64,000 nucleotides of DNA from Sindora glabra (Eukaryota > Streptophyta > Magnoliopsida > Fabales > Fabaceae): positions 10,444,713 through 10,508,712 of the forward strand of contig CM035234.1 of the NCBI GenBank assembly GCA_020226215.1, read 5' to 3'. Shown one piece after another: positions 11,926 through 21,944 of the stretch; the first letter of the stretch is position 1, and each line of letters begins with the position of its first letter. Under the pieces are notes generated by a model. It made no database searches, was not told the origin of the DNA, and saw nothing but the letters and a program-made list of their open reading frames with translations. Both the position numbers and the translations under genes were made by a program.

Positions 11926-14194
11926 ATAAGCACATGTTTGAAATATATATAATTGTAGTATAAGCCAAAAAGATTCATGATTGAAATATATAATTGTAGT
12001 AGTTTTCTATTTTATTTCATCATTTGTTATTGTAAGTCTTTTTATCTTCATTTTACAAGTCTTAAAGTTGTTAAATCTTCTATGTCTTATTTTTTGCTCG
12101 ATTGCAAAAAGTAAAAATAAGAGGAATAAAATAATAAAAAAAGAATTTTTTTCCCTTTCTTACTTGGATGTGAAGAAAGTAAGAGGAAAAAAAAGAAGTA
12201 ATTTTTTTATTTGTTTAGATAGGAAAATAAGAGAAAATAAAATTAAATTAAGTTGAATGAAAAATTTAATCTTCAAATTAATAAGTCAATTTTCAAGTTA
12301 AATAAAATTAATGGTGAAATTATAATAAGTTAATTTTTTACTCATATGTATTAAGAAATTTTTTTTGCGAACCCCATTTTTTTAACTTCTTTTCTCTTTC
12401 ATCCCTTATCTACCTTCCAACCAAGTAAAGAAAAATACTATATTCTACTCCTTTTATTTCCTTGAACTTTTTTTTCCACTCATTTTCTATGAAGCCAAGC
12501 AAGGGTTAGTGTTTTCAAATCTTTTGTCGGCTCATATTGGTCCTTCTCCTCATGGCTCTTTTATGGGTAACAGGATTGTAGTACTTTTTCTTTAGTCAGA
12601 AATGTGGCACTTAAAATGGACTTTCAGTTGGTACCATGTATTTCGGCCTTCCCTGGGTCTCTATTAAAAATATAGCCTATCACTATTGTGAGGTTTTGTG
12701 CTTAAAATTTCATTCTGTGCCACATTCTTATTCCGCTTTCTTTCTCATTTCTTAACTATGATTAAAAAATAATAACGTTGTATTTGATATGAATAAAAAT
12801 AAAAATGATATCTAAAATCAGTTCAGACCAAAAAAAAAAAATATGAGTAGAACCGGTGAATTGAACTAGTTAAAATTAGATTGGATAATAATATAAATGT
12901 GTAGTGAATATAATTTAAAAAAAGTCAATATAACATTTTACCACTAAAATCTCCATGTACTTATCCATTATGATAACGTGAAAGGATATATATAGAGTTA
13001 TTTTTATTAATATAATTAGATTTATACATTCTTATTTTCATGCATATAATACTATACGGACAGTTTTAAGTTTTTTAAATACAATCCATTAAATTTTAAA
13101 ATCTTATTTTTATAAATATGTACTCTAATTTGTATTTTTTTTTTATCTTGACATTGATTACCTCCCTCTTCTTTTCCCCATATCATTGAATTCTTCAGGG
13201 TGTTATAAAACAAAATAAATGTCTTTCCTAAATTACTAATTATAATAAAATAACATTTAAAATTAATTCAACTATATCTATATTTTCAGAAATGACACAT
13301 TGTTTCATTTTTGTTTAAAATTTAAGAGGAAAAAAACTTAAAAGTTATATCATAGTTTAAAATACCTTAATCATTTAACGTACCAGTTGATCATAAATCA
13401 AACATTGCATAAATGACTATAAAATTATTAATTAATAAGATACTAACAAATATATAATTGGTTTTTTATAATTTCAATATAAAAATATGTATATTATTCA
13501 TTCAATAAAGATAAATAAAATAAAGTTTTTTTTATTTCAATTTGTAAGATCTATAAAACAAATTAAAGTGAAACAAATACAAATAACTAAATCTTACTTT
13601 ACTATAAAAAAGAATCAATTGCATCACAGAGATAAAAATATCATGATAATTTATCCTGCACAAATAATTTTAATTATATTCAAATTTTTATTAAAATTAT
13701 AAATCACCATTTTACATATGTAAAATGAATTTTATAATACAAGTCTATTTCTAATCTCTAATTTCGTAACATCTAGGGAGAAACAAACATAAGGCGTTAA
13801 AACTAGCATTCTTTAACACAACCTCAAGGATGATTGTAAGTTTATACACAAATCAATTGTCCATCTTTCAGTAACTTACAAAATTCTTCAACTGCATGAA
13901 ACCTATCTTTCTGTTAGCTCAACTAACAGTCACAAGTTTAACTTAATTCACTAATAACATAGACAAAGTGACTAAAACAAACAACTAGTTGAAAAACACT
14001 CCTAAACCTAAAACTTCTTCCTCCAAGAAAAAAGCCTATATACATAGTTACACAGATATTGGCCCCCCAGGGCATCCCCCATTCAAGCAAAATGGATTAG
14101 AACATGCTCTCCTATAACAGTATTACATGCTTTCATATCATATCTCATAATTAAATAATTAGAGGCTTAAAACACAATTTGTATGGGCAAATAC
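11926..14194. other. Intergenic DNA downstream of the KELP/gag gene
   Basis: AT-rich, with no recognised gene. A less AT-rich stretch at about 12480-12760 shows no coding signal I can name. The part nearest 14194 probably includes the 3' UTR of the minus-strand gene. Confidence 0.5.
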
Positions 14195-15253
14195 TTACTC
14201 CACAACTCCAACCATGTCAACATCTGTAGCTGCAGGTGTAGAACCATTCTCCTCCACTCTCTTTCCATTAGCTTGCTTCTCAGATCTTCTCCAGCAGTTC
14301 TTTGAAATATGCCCCTTCTTACCACACATATGACATACTATGCTCTTGCCATTCATTTCAGGCTTACTCTTATGCAAGCCCGATGATTTGTCATCAGTCA
14401 CCCTTGATCCAAATTTTTTGGCCGGGTGATAGCGTATATTATTAGAAGGTTCACCTGTCTGCTTGTCATGATTTCCATATTTACGAGAATCTTGCTCTAT
14501 CCTTAAACGTTCCATTAACATCCAAAAAGGTAGATGCTCCTCGCGCATTAACTTAATGCTGAAGTCCTTCCAAGAAGGCGGGAGCTTGGATATGATGACA
14601 TTGACATGAAAGTTCTCGTCAATCAACATTCCAGCAGCAACAATCGAGTCTGCAATGTTGTTAAATTCTTGAATTTGCTCAAGAATTGCTTTTCCATCAA
14701 CCATTTGAAATTCAATGTACCTTTTCACTTGAGATCTCTTAGTTCCATATTCCTCATCCAGGTAAACTAGCTTCAACTCTTCCCATAGTTCTTTAGCACT
14801 CATTTTTTTATTTGCATACTTATTAAATAGATGATCAGATAAAGAGCTCAGGATATAGTGGCGACACATGAAATCATCATTCATCCACCTCTTTTCCGCT
14901 ACCTTAACTTCATCAATTTCATCAGCACTTGCATTCATTCCCAATGCGGCATTTGGGCATGATTCAGTGAGTACATATGCAATCTTCAATTGTTTTAAGA
15001 ACAACTCCGTTTGCTGGACCCAAGAATGATAATTCTTTCCATCAAAACGGCTGACCTCGATAGGGACAAGCTCAGCAGGGGCAATAACAAGAATTGGTTT
15101 ACATGCTTTCCCATTTTCCTTGACAAGAAGCTCAGATGGGGAGATATCAACAATTGGATTAGGTACTTCAGCATCTTGCTTACCATGAAGCTTGGATCTA
15201 CATCTCATTGACCACATCAATCGGTCAACCAATGTATAAACATATACTTTCAT
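14195..15253 (-). CDS. Intact copia-type gag ORF with CCHC zinc knuckle, no pol (probably the last exon of the KELP fusion)
   Basis: An uninterrupted 352-codon frame, while all other retroelements in the window are riddled with stops. It has the UBN2/DUF4219-like gag core of Ty1/copia elements (residues about 66-250, with RWMNDDFMCRHYILSSL and the AKELWEEL motif) and a zinc knuckle at residues 307-320 (C307, C310, H315, C320). It ends 32 residues after the knuckle. No protease, integrase, reverse transcriptase or LTR follows on either side. This looks like a domesticated gag exon rather than a live element. An ATG at 15253 could allow separate translation, but the frame upstream closes at once with TAA, and the 3' exon reading is favoured because the KELP splice phase fits. 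Confidence 0.8.
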   Translation of the reverse strand: MKVYVYTLVDRLMWSMRCRSKLHGKQDAEVPNPIVDISPSELLVKENGKACKPILVIAPAELVPIEVSRFDGKNYHSWVQQTELFLKQLKIAYVLTESCPNAALGMNASADEIDEVKVAEKRWMNDDFMCRHYILSSLSDHLFNKYANKKMSAKELWEELKLVYLDEEYGTKRSQVKRYIEFQMVDGKAILEQIQEFNNIADSIVAAGMLIDENFHVNVIISKLPPSWKDFSIKLMREEHLPFWMLMERLRIEQDSRKYGNHDKQTGEPSNNIRYHPAKKFGSRVTDDKSSGLHKSKPEMNGKSIVCHMCGKKGHISKNCWRRSEKQANGKRVEENGSTPAATDVDMVGVVE

Positions 15254-18158
15254 TTAAGTTTCAAAAACCTTTTAATCGCATCCTTCTACAGTTCAATGTG
15301 ATCTAATATTTAACTACATGTTTCATTTCATTGGGAAAAAAAAAAACTTAATTATCACAAAAATGCTGCCATTTCTCTAATCAGAATATAATGATTCCCG
15401 AGGATGTCATATAATTTGAAGTCAGGAAAAACAAAAGAAAGGAATAAAGGCTCCATTTGTTTTATTGGAAAAGATCCTTCACAAGAATAATCTCATTTAC
15501 TTGAATTTATAGTTAAAAAGATTAAGACCAGAGAAAATGTTGTATTTGCTGAATGGGAGCAATGTGATGGAAAACTATATCTGTACTTCAGAGAAGTTGT
15601 TTTTCTTCACTTTCATAGCAATATGCATTATTTTGTTAAGCATAAAATATACAGTAAGACTGAAAGTACTTTACTTGTATATAAGCAAATGAGCTATTCC
15701 TAGGGAAGATATGTTCCAACAAAACAAATGGAGCTGAAAACAATATTCTAAATTCCGCATGTATCAGGTTTCCTTGCTAACACTAGTTAAACCAAAGTGA
15801 TTAGAATTTTGAATCAAAATTTTGAATTCAGGAAATTTCTTGTAGTCACAAGCTTAAAAAAAAATGGCACTAGCCACTCACCTCGTCCTTGCTTCCATCT
15901 TCATGATGGCTTCCTCTATGGCAGGGACACTCTCCTTGAATGCTGACCATTGTTCGGTTGGCAAACTTAAACCTAAAAGCAGCAGTAGAACCTTTGCCTT
16001 AGTATGTTTATATTATAAAGTGAAAAGGAGATGGGGAGGGGGGGAACCAAACAATACAAAATGATTATCAAGAGACAAAATTAGTTGCACAGAAAAGCAC
16101 CAAATCAGAAAATGAGGCCAGCAGGCAACAGCATAGAACAGGTTTAAGAAGGTTAATTAGCTAAGGATAATCGCTTATTTTAGTAAATAGAACAACATTA
16201 ATCAAACTTCCCCTCAAATCGATTTCATATATGAGCATTAAGGGAATTTATGCATTTATATCAGAATAACAAAGAAGAATATATACATATTTTTCAACAG
16301 ACCATATCATTCACATAGAACTTAAAAGAAGATTCCAGTTACATAGCTAGTATCAATAAAGCATTATACTAATGGACGAATGAAGTATACATGTGTGATT
16401 ACCTTTAGCAGTAGGCTGCTGCTTTCCATCTTTAGAATAAAATTCCCTAATTGATACCAATCTTTTCCCTTTGAAATCTTGAACCACCACATTCCTCCTG
16501 CTGGATAGCTAAATCAAACAAACAATGTCTACTAAGACCAATGAAGAGGAAATAATATAGAATATTTTAATACTTGGCAGAGGAAAACAATTGTGGTTTT
16601 AATCTGTAGTAAAACATAAGTAACGTGCTTTCCATTTCAAATGACAGTGGTATTACTTAAAGAAAACTTGTCAAAAGACTCAAAACTAAAACGGAAAATC
16701 TAATCTAAATAACAACAATTAGAAATTCGAGCTTAGTTTTTCTGAACATCCCTGATTGTGCATTTTCCTTGCAGGACAGAACAGAACATTCAGGTCTCAG
16801 TACACAACAGAAACAGAAGTATCTGCAATAGGATCAGCATTATTGTGCTAAACATAATGCAGGATTATGCTTCTCATTTCGAACTATTAACATACAACTA
16901 AAACAACGGACATAACAGAAAAGCTCCAGAAAGTTAAGTTTTCGTCTTTTCCCTCATTCCCTATTTGCAGGCAAACAAAATTATGACTTTTAGATGCATC
17001 CCTGCCAACCTTTCTATTTAGATGCTTCCCTACTGGATACTCTCCGGATGACTACACAGAATAGTGGAAAACTGACATAAAAAACACAAATTTCATAACT
17101 CTCACCATCCTTGCTTCTGGACTGGAAAGTTAGAGAATTTGAACTAAACTAACAACAAAAGCTGTAAATGCCCCCTCCCGTATGTAAATTTCCTTAGAAA
17201 CCAAACAGAAAAAGAGATTTTCACCTCACCTGGCAAATAATGCGGTCTGCATTATCCTCCTTAACCTCCTTTGGCTTCTCTTCTTGCTCATCCTGTGCCA
17301 CCATTCCAATAATTATAGATTCATGCCTAGTTCTTCTGAAATCAAATTAATTACAGCAAAAAATCATGTAGCAATTTATCCCAGGACAGAACAGGACATT
17401 CAGGTCTCAGTATACAACAGAGACAGAAATATTCACAATGGGGATCTGCATTATTGTGCTAAAATATAATGCAGGATTATGCTTCTCGTTTTAAACTACT
17501 AACATACAACTGAAAAAAAGGACATTATAGAAAAGCTAAGTTAAAATTTTCGACTTTTCGCTTCTTCACTCTTTACAGGCAAACAAAATTAGGGCTTTTA
17601 GATGCATCCTTACAAACCCTTCTTACTTAGATGCTTCTTTGCTGGATACTCTCACAAATGATTGCACGGAATAGCAGAAGACATCAATTACACAATTTTT
17701 CATAACTCTCACCATCCACGCTTCAGCACTGGAAAGTGAGAGACTTTGAACAAAACTGACAAAAGAAACCGAACCTTTCCCCTGCCATATCATAACTTCT
17801 CTTAGAAACCAAACGGAAAAGGAGAGTTTCACTTCACCTGGCAAATAAAGCGGTCTGCGTTATCCTCCTTGATCTCCTCCTTCGGCTTCTCTTCTTGCTC
17901 TTCCTTTCCCACCATCCTAGTCCCTTCTGGAACACTCGATTCAGGTGCTTTCTCATTGCCATCTTCCTCCGCAATAGCAAGTAGGTACGACTCCACCACA
18001 ATCCTGACAAATTGCTTGTGCGCTGGGTCAGAGAGATCAATTCCGAGTCGCTCCGAGGCCGTAAAACGGACCGTGAACTCTGTCATCTCTTCGATGTTGG
18101 AATTTTTCAGTATGTCCGTAACCGTCTCCTCGATTTTTCGCCGGCTTTCAGGCTCCAT
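14195..18158 (-). CDS. KELP-gag fusion protein (DEK_C, PC4, copia UBN2-type gag, CCHC knuckle), predicted long isoform
   Basis: Exons 18158-17838, 16508-16403, 15972-15882 and 15197-14195 sum to 1521 nt (506 aa plus stop). The KELP exon 3 end reads ACG AGG TGA GT, so a consensus donor (G|GTGAGT) cuts one base inside the last sense codon and removes the stop. An acceptor TGTAG|A at 15198 restores AGA and enters the gag ORF in frame; an acceptor 6 nt upstream would also keep frame. The gag part has FDGKNYHSWVQQTELFL and the UBN2-like region (fusion residues about 222-400), then CHMCGKKGHISKNC (C-x2-C-x4-H-x4-C, residues 461-474), a retroviral-type nucleic-acid-binding knuckle. A nuclear nucleic-acid-binding role is inferred. 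From memory, DEK_C/PC4/gag/CCHC proteins of about 500 aa are annotated in other plants. The phase fit is seen directly; splicing itself is inferred. Confidence 0.65.
15878..18158 (-). CDS. KELP: RNA polymerase II transcriptional coactivator KELP (DEK_C + PC4), short isoform
   Basis: Three coding exons on the minus strand: 18158-17838, 16508-16403 and 15972-15878. All junctions are GT-AG, and the 522 nt give 173 aa plus stop. Exon 1 starts MEPESRRKIEETVTDILKNS, a DEK_C helical domain (about residues 4-58), followed by an acidic Glu/Lys-rich linker. Exons 2 and 3 encode the PC4/p15 single-strand-DNA-binding fold (about residues 107-170), with VVVQDFKGKRLVSIREFY and the C-terminal helix PAIEEAIMKMEAR. 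I chose the ATG at 18158 because it matches the family start; the frame is open further upstream but has no ATG. In the family, KELP is a nuclear coactivator that binds DNA and bridges activators to the basal transcription machinery. Intron 1 (1329 bp) contains a duplicated piece of exon 1. The TGA overlaps a strong splice donor (see the fusion entry). Identity is secure; which isoform dominates is not. Confidence 0.9.
16705..17915. repeat. Tandem duplication (two units of about 608 bp) in KELP exon 1/intron 1
   Basis: Unit 1 (about 16705-17308) and unit 2 (about 17309-17915) align through most of their length at an offset of 608-610 bp. Matching landmarks are the CAGGTCTCAG block (16791 and 17401), the GCAGGATTATGCTTCTC block (about 16858 and 17470), and the exon-end block at 17230 and 17838. 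Visible divergence is of the order of 10-15 percent, so it is not recent. The breakpoint lies inside exon 1. Confidence 0.85.
17230..17292 (-). other. Duplicated copy of the 3' part of KELP exon 1: candidate 63-nt cassette exon
   Basis: Within KELP intron 1, the minus strand carries a near copy of the last 63 nt of exon 1 (17900-17838). It is preceded by GTGGCACAG (acceptor) and followed by CAG|GTGAGG (donor). Length is exactly 21 codons and it is open in phase 0, the phase of the exon 1/exon 2 junction, so inclusion would lengthen the acidic linker without a frameshift. It would encode DEQEEKPKE, then VKEDNADRIICQ, against KEEIKEDNADRFICQ in exon 1. Use as an exon is inferred. Confidence 0.5.
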
Positions 18159-18394
18159 TACGTCCCCAAAAGGAAGGAAACTAAATCTAGGTGACAAGAA
18201 AAGGAAAGAGGTAAAAATTTTCTAGGAAAATTGTCTCTTCCCCTGAAAATTACAGGATGCCGGACTAGGACACTGACCCGGGAAAAGAAGAATACGATAA
18301 TTTGTTTCAGATACATCGTTACTTGTTAGCAAAGCGCGATTGAGTCAAATTTCTTAAGGGGAATTTTATCCGTTAGAGCGGTTTAAAGGATGGG

Positions 18395-18402
18395 ACAAAA
18401 AA
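18395..18402 (-). terminator. Pol III oligo-T terminator of tRNA-Gln
   Basis: A run of six T residues on the minus strand begins right after the acceptor stem of the tRNA gene, the usual pol III stop signal. Confidence 0.8.
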
Positions 18403-18473
18403 GGTTCCACCGAGATTTGAACTCGGGTTACTGGATTCAGAGTCCAATGTCCTAACCACTAGACCATGGAACC
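18402..18473 (-). tRNA. tRNA-Gln (anticodon CTG)
   Basis: The reverse complement gives a complete 72-nt tRNA. Acceptor arm GGTTCCA pairs with TGGAACC, the D arm contains the A box TCTAGTGGTTAGGACAT, the anticodon loop CTCTGAA gives anticodon CTG, and the T arm contains GTTCAAATC (B box). There is no intron. The discriminator base is U, and T residues follow directly, acting as the pol III terminator. It decodes CAG. It lies 244 bp upstream of the KELP ATG on the same strand. Confidence 0.95.
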
Positions 18474-18539
18474 GTCCTACAAGGAGATTTTATTGGATTT
18501 TAAACTTTGAATTGCAGTAATGCGTGATTACAAAATAAT

Positions 18540-19140
18540 TTTTATATTTTTATTTTTGAAAATAAAAACATCTGATTGTCAATCTATTTTTACAATTCAT
18601 TTTTAAAAATTATAATTTCAAATGTAAAACTTAAAAATTAAAAATAACTTTTAAATATTTTCAAAAATTATTCTCTTATTTTTTATAAATTTTATAATTA
18701 AATAAAATATTTTTTACTTGCAACACTAATCATTATCATTTCTTTGTTTTCCGTCAATTTAAATATAATTTTTAAGAAAATAATTTTTAAAAATATTTTT
18801 TAGAATAATATTTGAAAATGCAAAAATAAAATATATCCAAACAAACTCTATAAAATTCTTTGATTATGTTTTTAAAAATAATTTTTTTCTTGAAAATGAA
18901 AATTTTTGTTTGGAAGCTTGTTTTGAAAATTTATTTTTAGAAATTATAATTTTAAATGCATAACTTTAAAATAGAAAAATATATACAACTTTTAGATTTT
19001 TAACTCATTTTTTTATTTTGATGTTAATTTTGTAATTAAATGAAATATTTTTTATTTACAATATTAACTACCCTTATTTTTATTTTCCTTTTTTTTGAAT
19101 AATATATGAAAAACTCAAAAACAAAACTATATGTTTACAC
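18540..19140. repeat. Diverged tandem duplication, unit about 330 bp
   Basis: AAATTATAATTTCAAATG near 18606 and AAATTATAATTTTAAATG near 18938 lie in longer matching stretches that continue through an ATATTTTTTA-rich segment. Non-coding. Confidence 0.5.
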
Positions 19141-19934
19141 ATCTTATCAATTTGTTCTTATGCTTGTTTTGCCCTTACTAGAGTTTTCCCTGTGCGTTGC
19201 ATGGTTTCTATTTTTTTTTTCTTTTGGTAATAAAGGATTAATGGGTATGTATTAAAAAATAAATTACAGAAGTATTGAAATTGAATTTATCATATTTATT
19301 TTAAGTAATATAATATCCTAATTTATAAATATACACTCACCTCTTTGATAAATTACAGAATTAATTATATATATTTTAAAATAAAAAAGTTTTGAATGTA
19401 GTTATAAATTAGACTAGGTTTTAGGGGAGATAAGTATAATTTACCATAGAAAAAGTCAGTCTCTCATAGAAATAAAATTAGTTTAAGATATATTAGTTAA
19501 AAGTAAATCACCACTATTTTCAATTTTAAATATCGTATTTAACAATTGATATTAAATAACTAAATTTAATTATAATATTTAAATTTTATTAAAATAAAAA
19601 ATATAATAAATTAAACCAATTAATATTTTTATATAGCACTAAAAGTAGAAAAATGAAATTTATAACTATTTTAATATATTTTTATTAATGATTTCCAATG
19701 ATCGTAGAAGAAATAAAAAAATGCAAATATAATCATAGAGAAGAACACAAATTCAAGAACCTTAATACATCACAAAAATATGCCCACAAAATATTTTAAA
19801 ATTTGACAACGATTGATATTCCTATTCGAACGTTTGACTTACTTTTTTAGATGTATTAATTAAATACCTGATTAATCATAGGATACTTACATTGAAATAT
19901 AATGTTTAAAATTTATTACAAAATATTGATAAAA
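19141..19934. other. AT-rich intergenic DNA, nothing recognised
   Basis: No ORF of note and no clear repeat structure. Confidence 0.5.
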
Positions 19935-21944
19935 TTTAGACTTAATTTTATTTTTGGTCTCCCTAATATATATTTTGTTCATATTTGATTTCTCTAAAAT
20001 ATAAAAATTTATTTTGATCCTTCTAAAATTAAAATCTAAGGATTTATTGTCCTTCTATTAACTTTCAGTTAAAGAGAAAAAAGAGGGGAAAAGTGAAAAA
20101 AAATAAAAAAATTAAATACATAATTTATTTATTAAAATAAAAAAATACTCAAAATATTTAATTATTAATTATAGTAAATAATATATCAAAATATTTGAAA
20201 AATAATAAGTAATTTATTTACTTTTCAAATAAATCAATAAAATTAGTAATTATTTTAAAATTATATTTAATTATCATACTGGATAAAATAATCAATCATT
20301 AATAAATTTCAGTGTATAATTTATTTGATAATTAAATCATAAATTATTTTTAAAATTTATGTATCTAATTATGAATTTTCTTTTACTAAAAATTTTTACA
20401 TCAAATATCCCTTAAAAAATAATTATTATTAAAAGTCATCCCAAATATGAAATTAGTTCACACATTCTAATAAATAATTAATTGCATATTTTCATTGTTA
20501 TATCAAATAAGTATGCTTTTTAATTTTAATTTACTATTTATTAAATGTATTTAAATTATTTTAATCATATATTCATTTTTCTCTCTTTTTTTATCATTAT
20601 TTTCTTTCTTTTTTGGTATGCCAAGACCCTCTTAATTTGAATATATTTAATATATAATAAATTAAATTTAAAAAGATATTTCTTTAATATAGAAATAAAA
20701 ATAAGTGATTAATAATTTATTAGTATGTAAATTAATTTTATATTTGGGATACTTTTTAATAATTTATTTATTTATTAAAAAAGCAAAAAAGAGAAATACT
20801 TGAAACATTTAATCACCAATTGTACTAAATAATATATCCAAACATTTAAAATAAGAACAAATAACTTATTTATTTTTCAATGTAATTAATTAAATGCCTA
20901 ATTATTTTAAAATCATATTTAATAAAAAAATTTAAATCTACCAAGGCATATTTAAAGCTTTATTTTATCATAATAGATAAAATAATTAACTATTAATATA
21001 TTTAAGTATGTAATTTATTTTATGTTTAAATAATAGATTATTTTTATGATTTATTCATTCGATTATAAATTTTTTTCACTATCAAATCTTTACATCAAAT
21101 ATCTCTTACAAGAAAAGGTATCTTAAATATAAAATCAATTTATATACTAATAAACTATTAATTATTTATTTTCATTTCTATATTAAATAAGTATAATTTT
21201 TAAATTTAATTTATTATAAATTAAATATACTCAAATTAAGAGAGTTTCGGTTCACTATAAAAGAAAGAAAATAGTAATAAAAAAAGAGAGAAAAAATGTA
21301 TGGTTGAAATAATTTGAGTGTATTTAATAAATAATAAATTAAAATTAAAAATTATACTTATTTGATATAAAAATGAAATTATATAATTAAATATTTATTA
21401 AAAATGTGTAAACTAATTTTATATTTAAGATGACTTCAACAATAATTAATTTTCTTGAGGAATATTTGATGTAAAATTTTTTAGTAAAAGAAAATTTGTA
21501 ATTGAATGAATAAATTATAAAAAAGCTATCATTTAAATATAAATTAAATTATACACTTAAATTCATTAATGATCAATTATTCTATTTAGTATGATAATTA
21601 AATATAATTTTAATATAATTACTAATTTTATTGTTTTTAAATATTTTGATATATCATTTATTATAATTAGTAATTAAATATTTTAAGTATTTTTCTATTT
21701 TACTTTTATTTTTATTTTTTTAATTTTAATGAATAAATAAATTCTATATTTAATTTTTTTTATTTTTCTTTCTTTCTTTTTTTATTTTTCCTCTTTTTTC
21801 GTTAAGTTTAATGGAAAATTAATAAAAGGATCAAACATATTCAAATTTTAATTTTATAAGAACCAAAACAGATTTTTATATTTTAAAAGGACCAAATGCG
21901 AATAAAATATATATTAGGGGATCAAAAATGAAATTAAGCCTAAA
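19935..21944. mobile_element. 2.0-kb foldback element with long inverted arms
   Basis: The left end TTTAGACTTAATTTTATTTT (19935) and the reverse complement of the right end TTTAGGCTTAATTTCATTTT (21944) start two arms of about 690 bp that align nearly base for base, including the 'TTTGGTC...CCTAATATATATTTT' block. The centre (20630-21245) is a second, direct copy of arm sequence with its own partial inverted flank, so four related blocks alternate in orientation. No coding capacity. It resembles MITE/foldback elements with TTAATTT...GGTCCC ends. Confidence 0.75.

Noticed and set aside
15195..15253. Using the ATG at 15253 as the true start of a separate gag gene
   Set aside because: Kept only as an alternative. 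The KELP donor and the phase at 15198 fit a fused exon better, and there is no promoter-like sequence evident between the two.
15864..16064. Plus-strand 66-codon frame with a signal-peptide-like start (MALATHLVLASIFMMASSMA)
   Set aside because: It is antisense to KELP exon 3, which accounts for the composition; no independent evidence.
17829..18225. Overlapping open frames on both strands opposite KELP exon 1 (for example plus-strand 17869-18225)
   Set aside because: They are shadows of the GC-richer KELP coding exon; only the minus-strand frame has family motifs and correct splice junctions.
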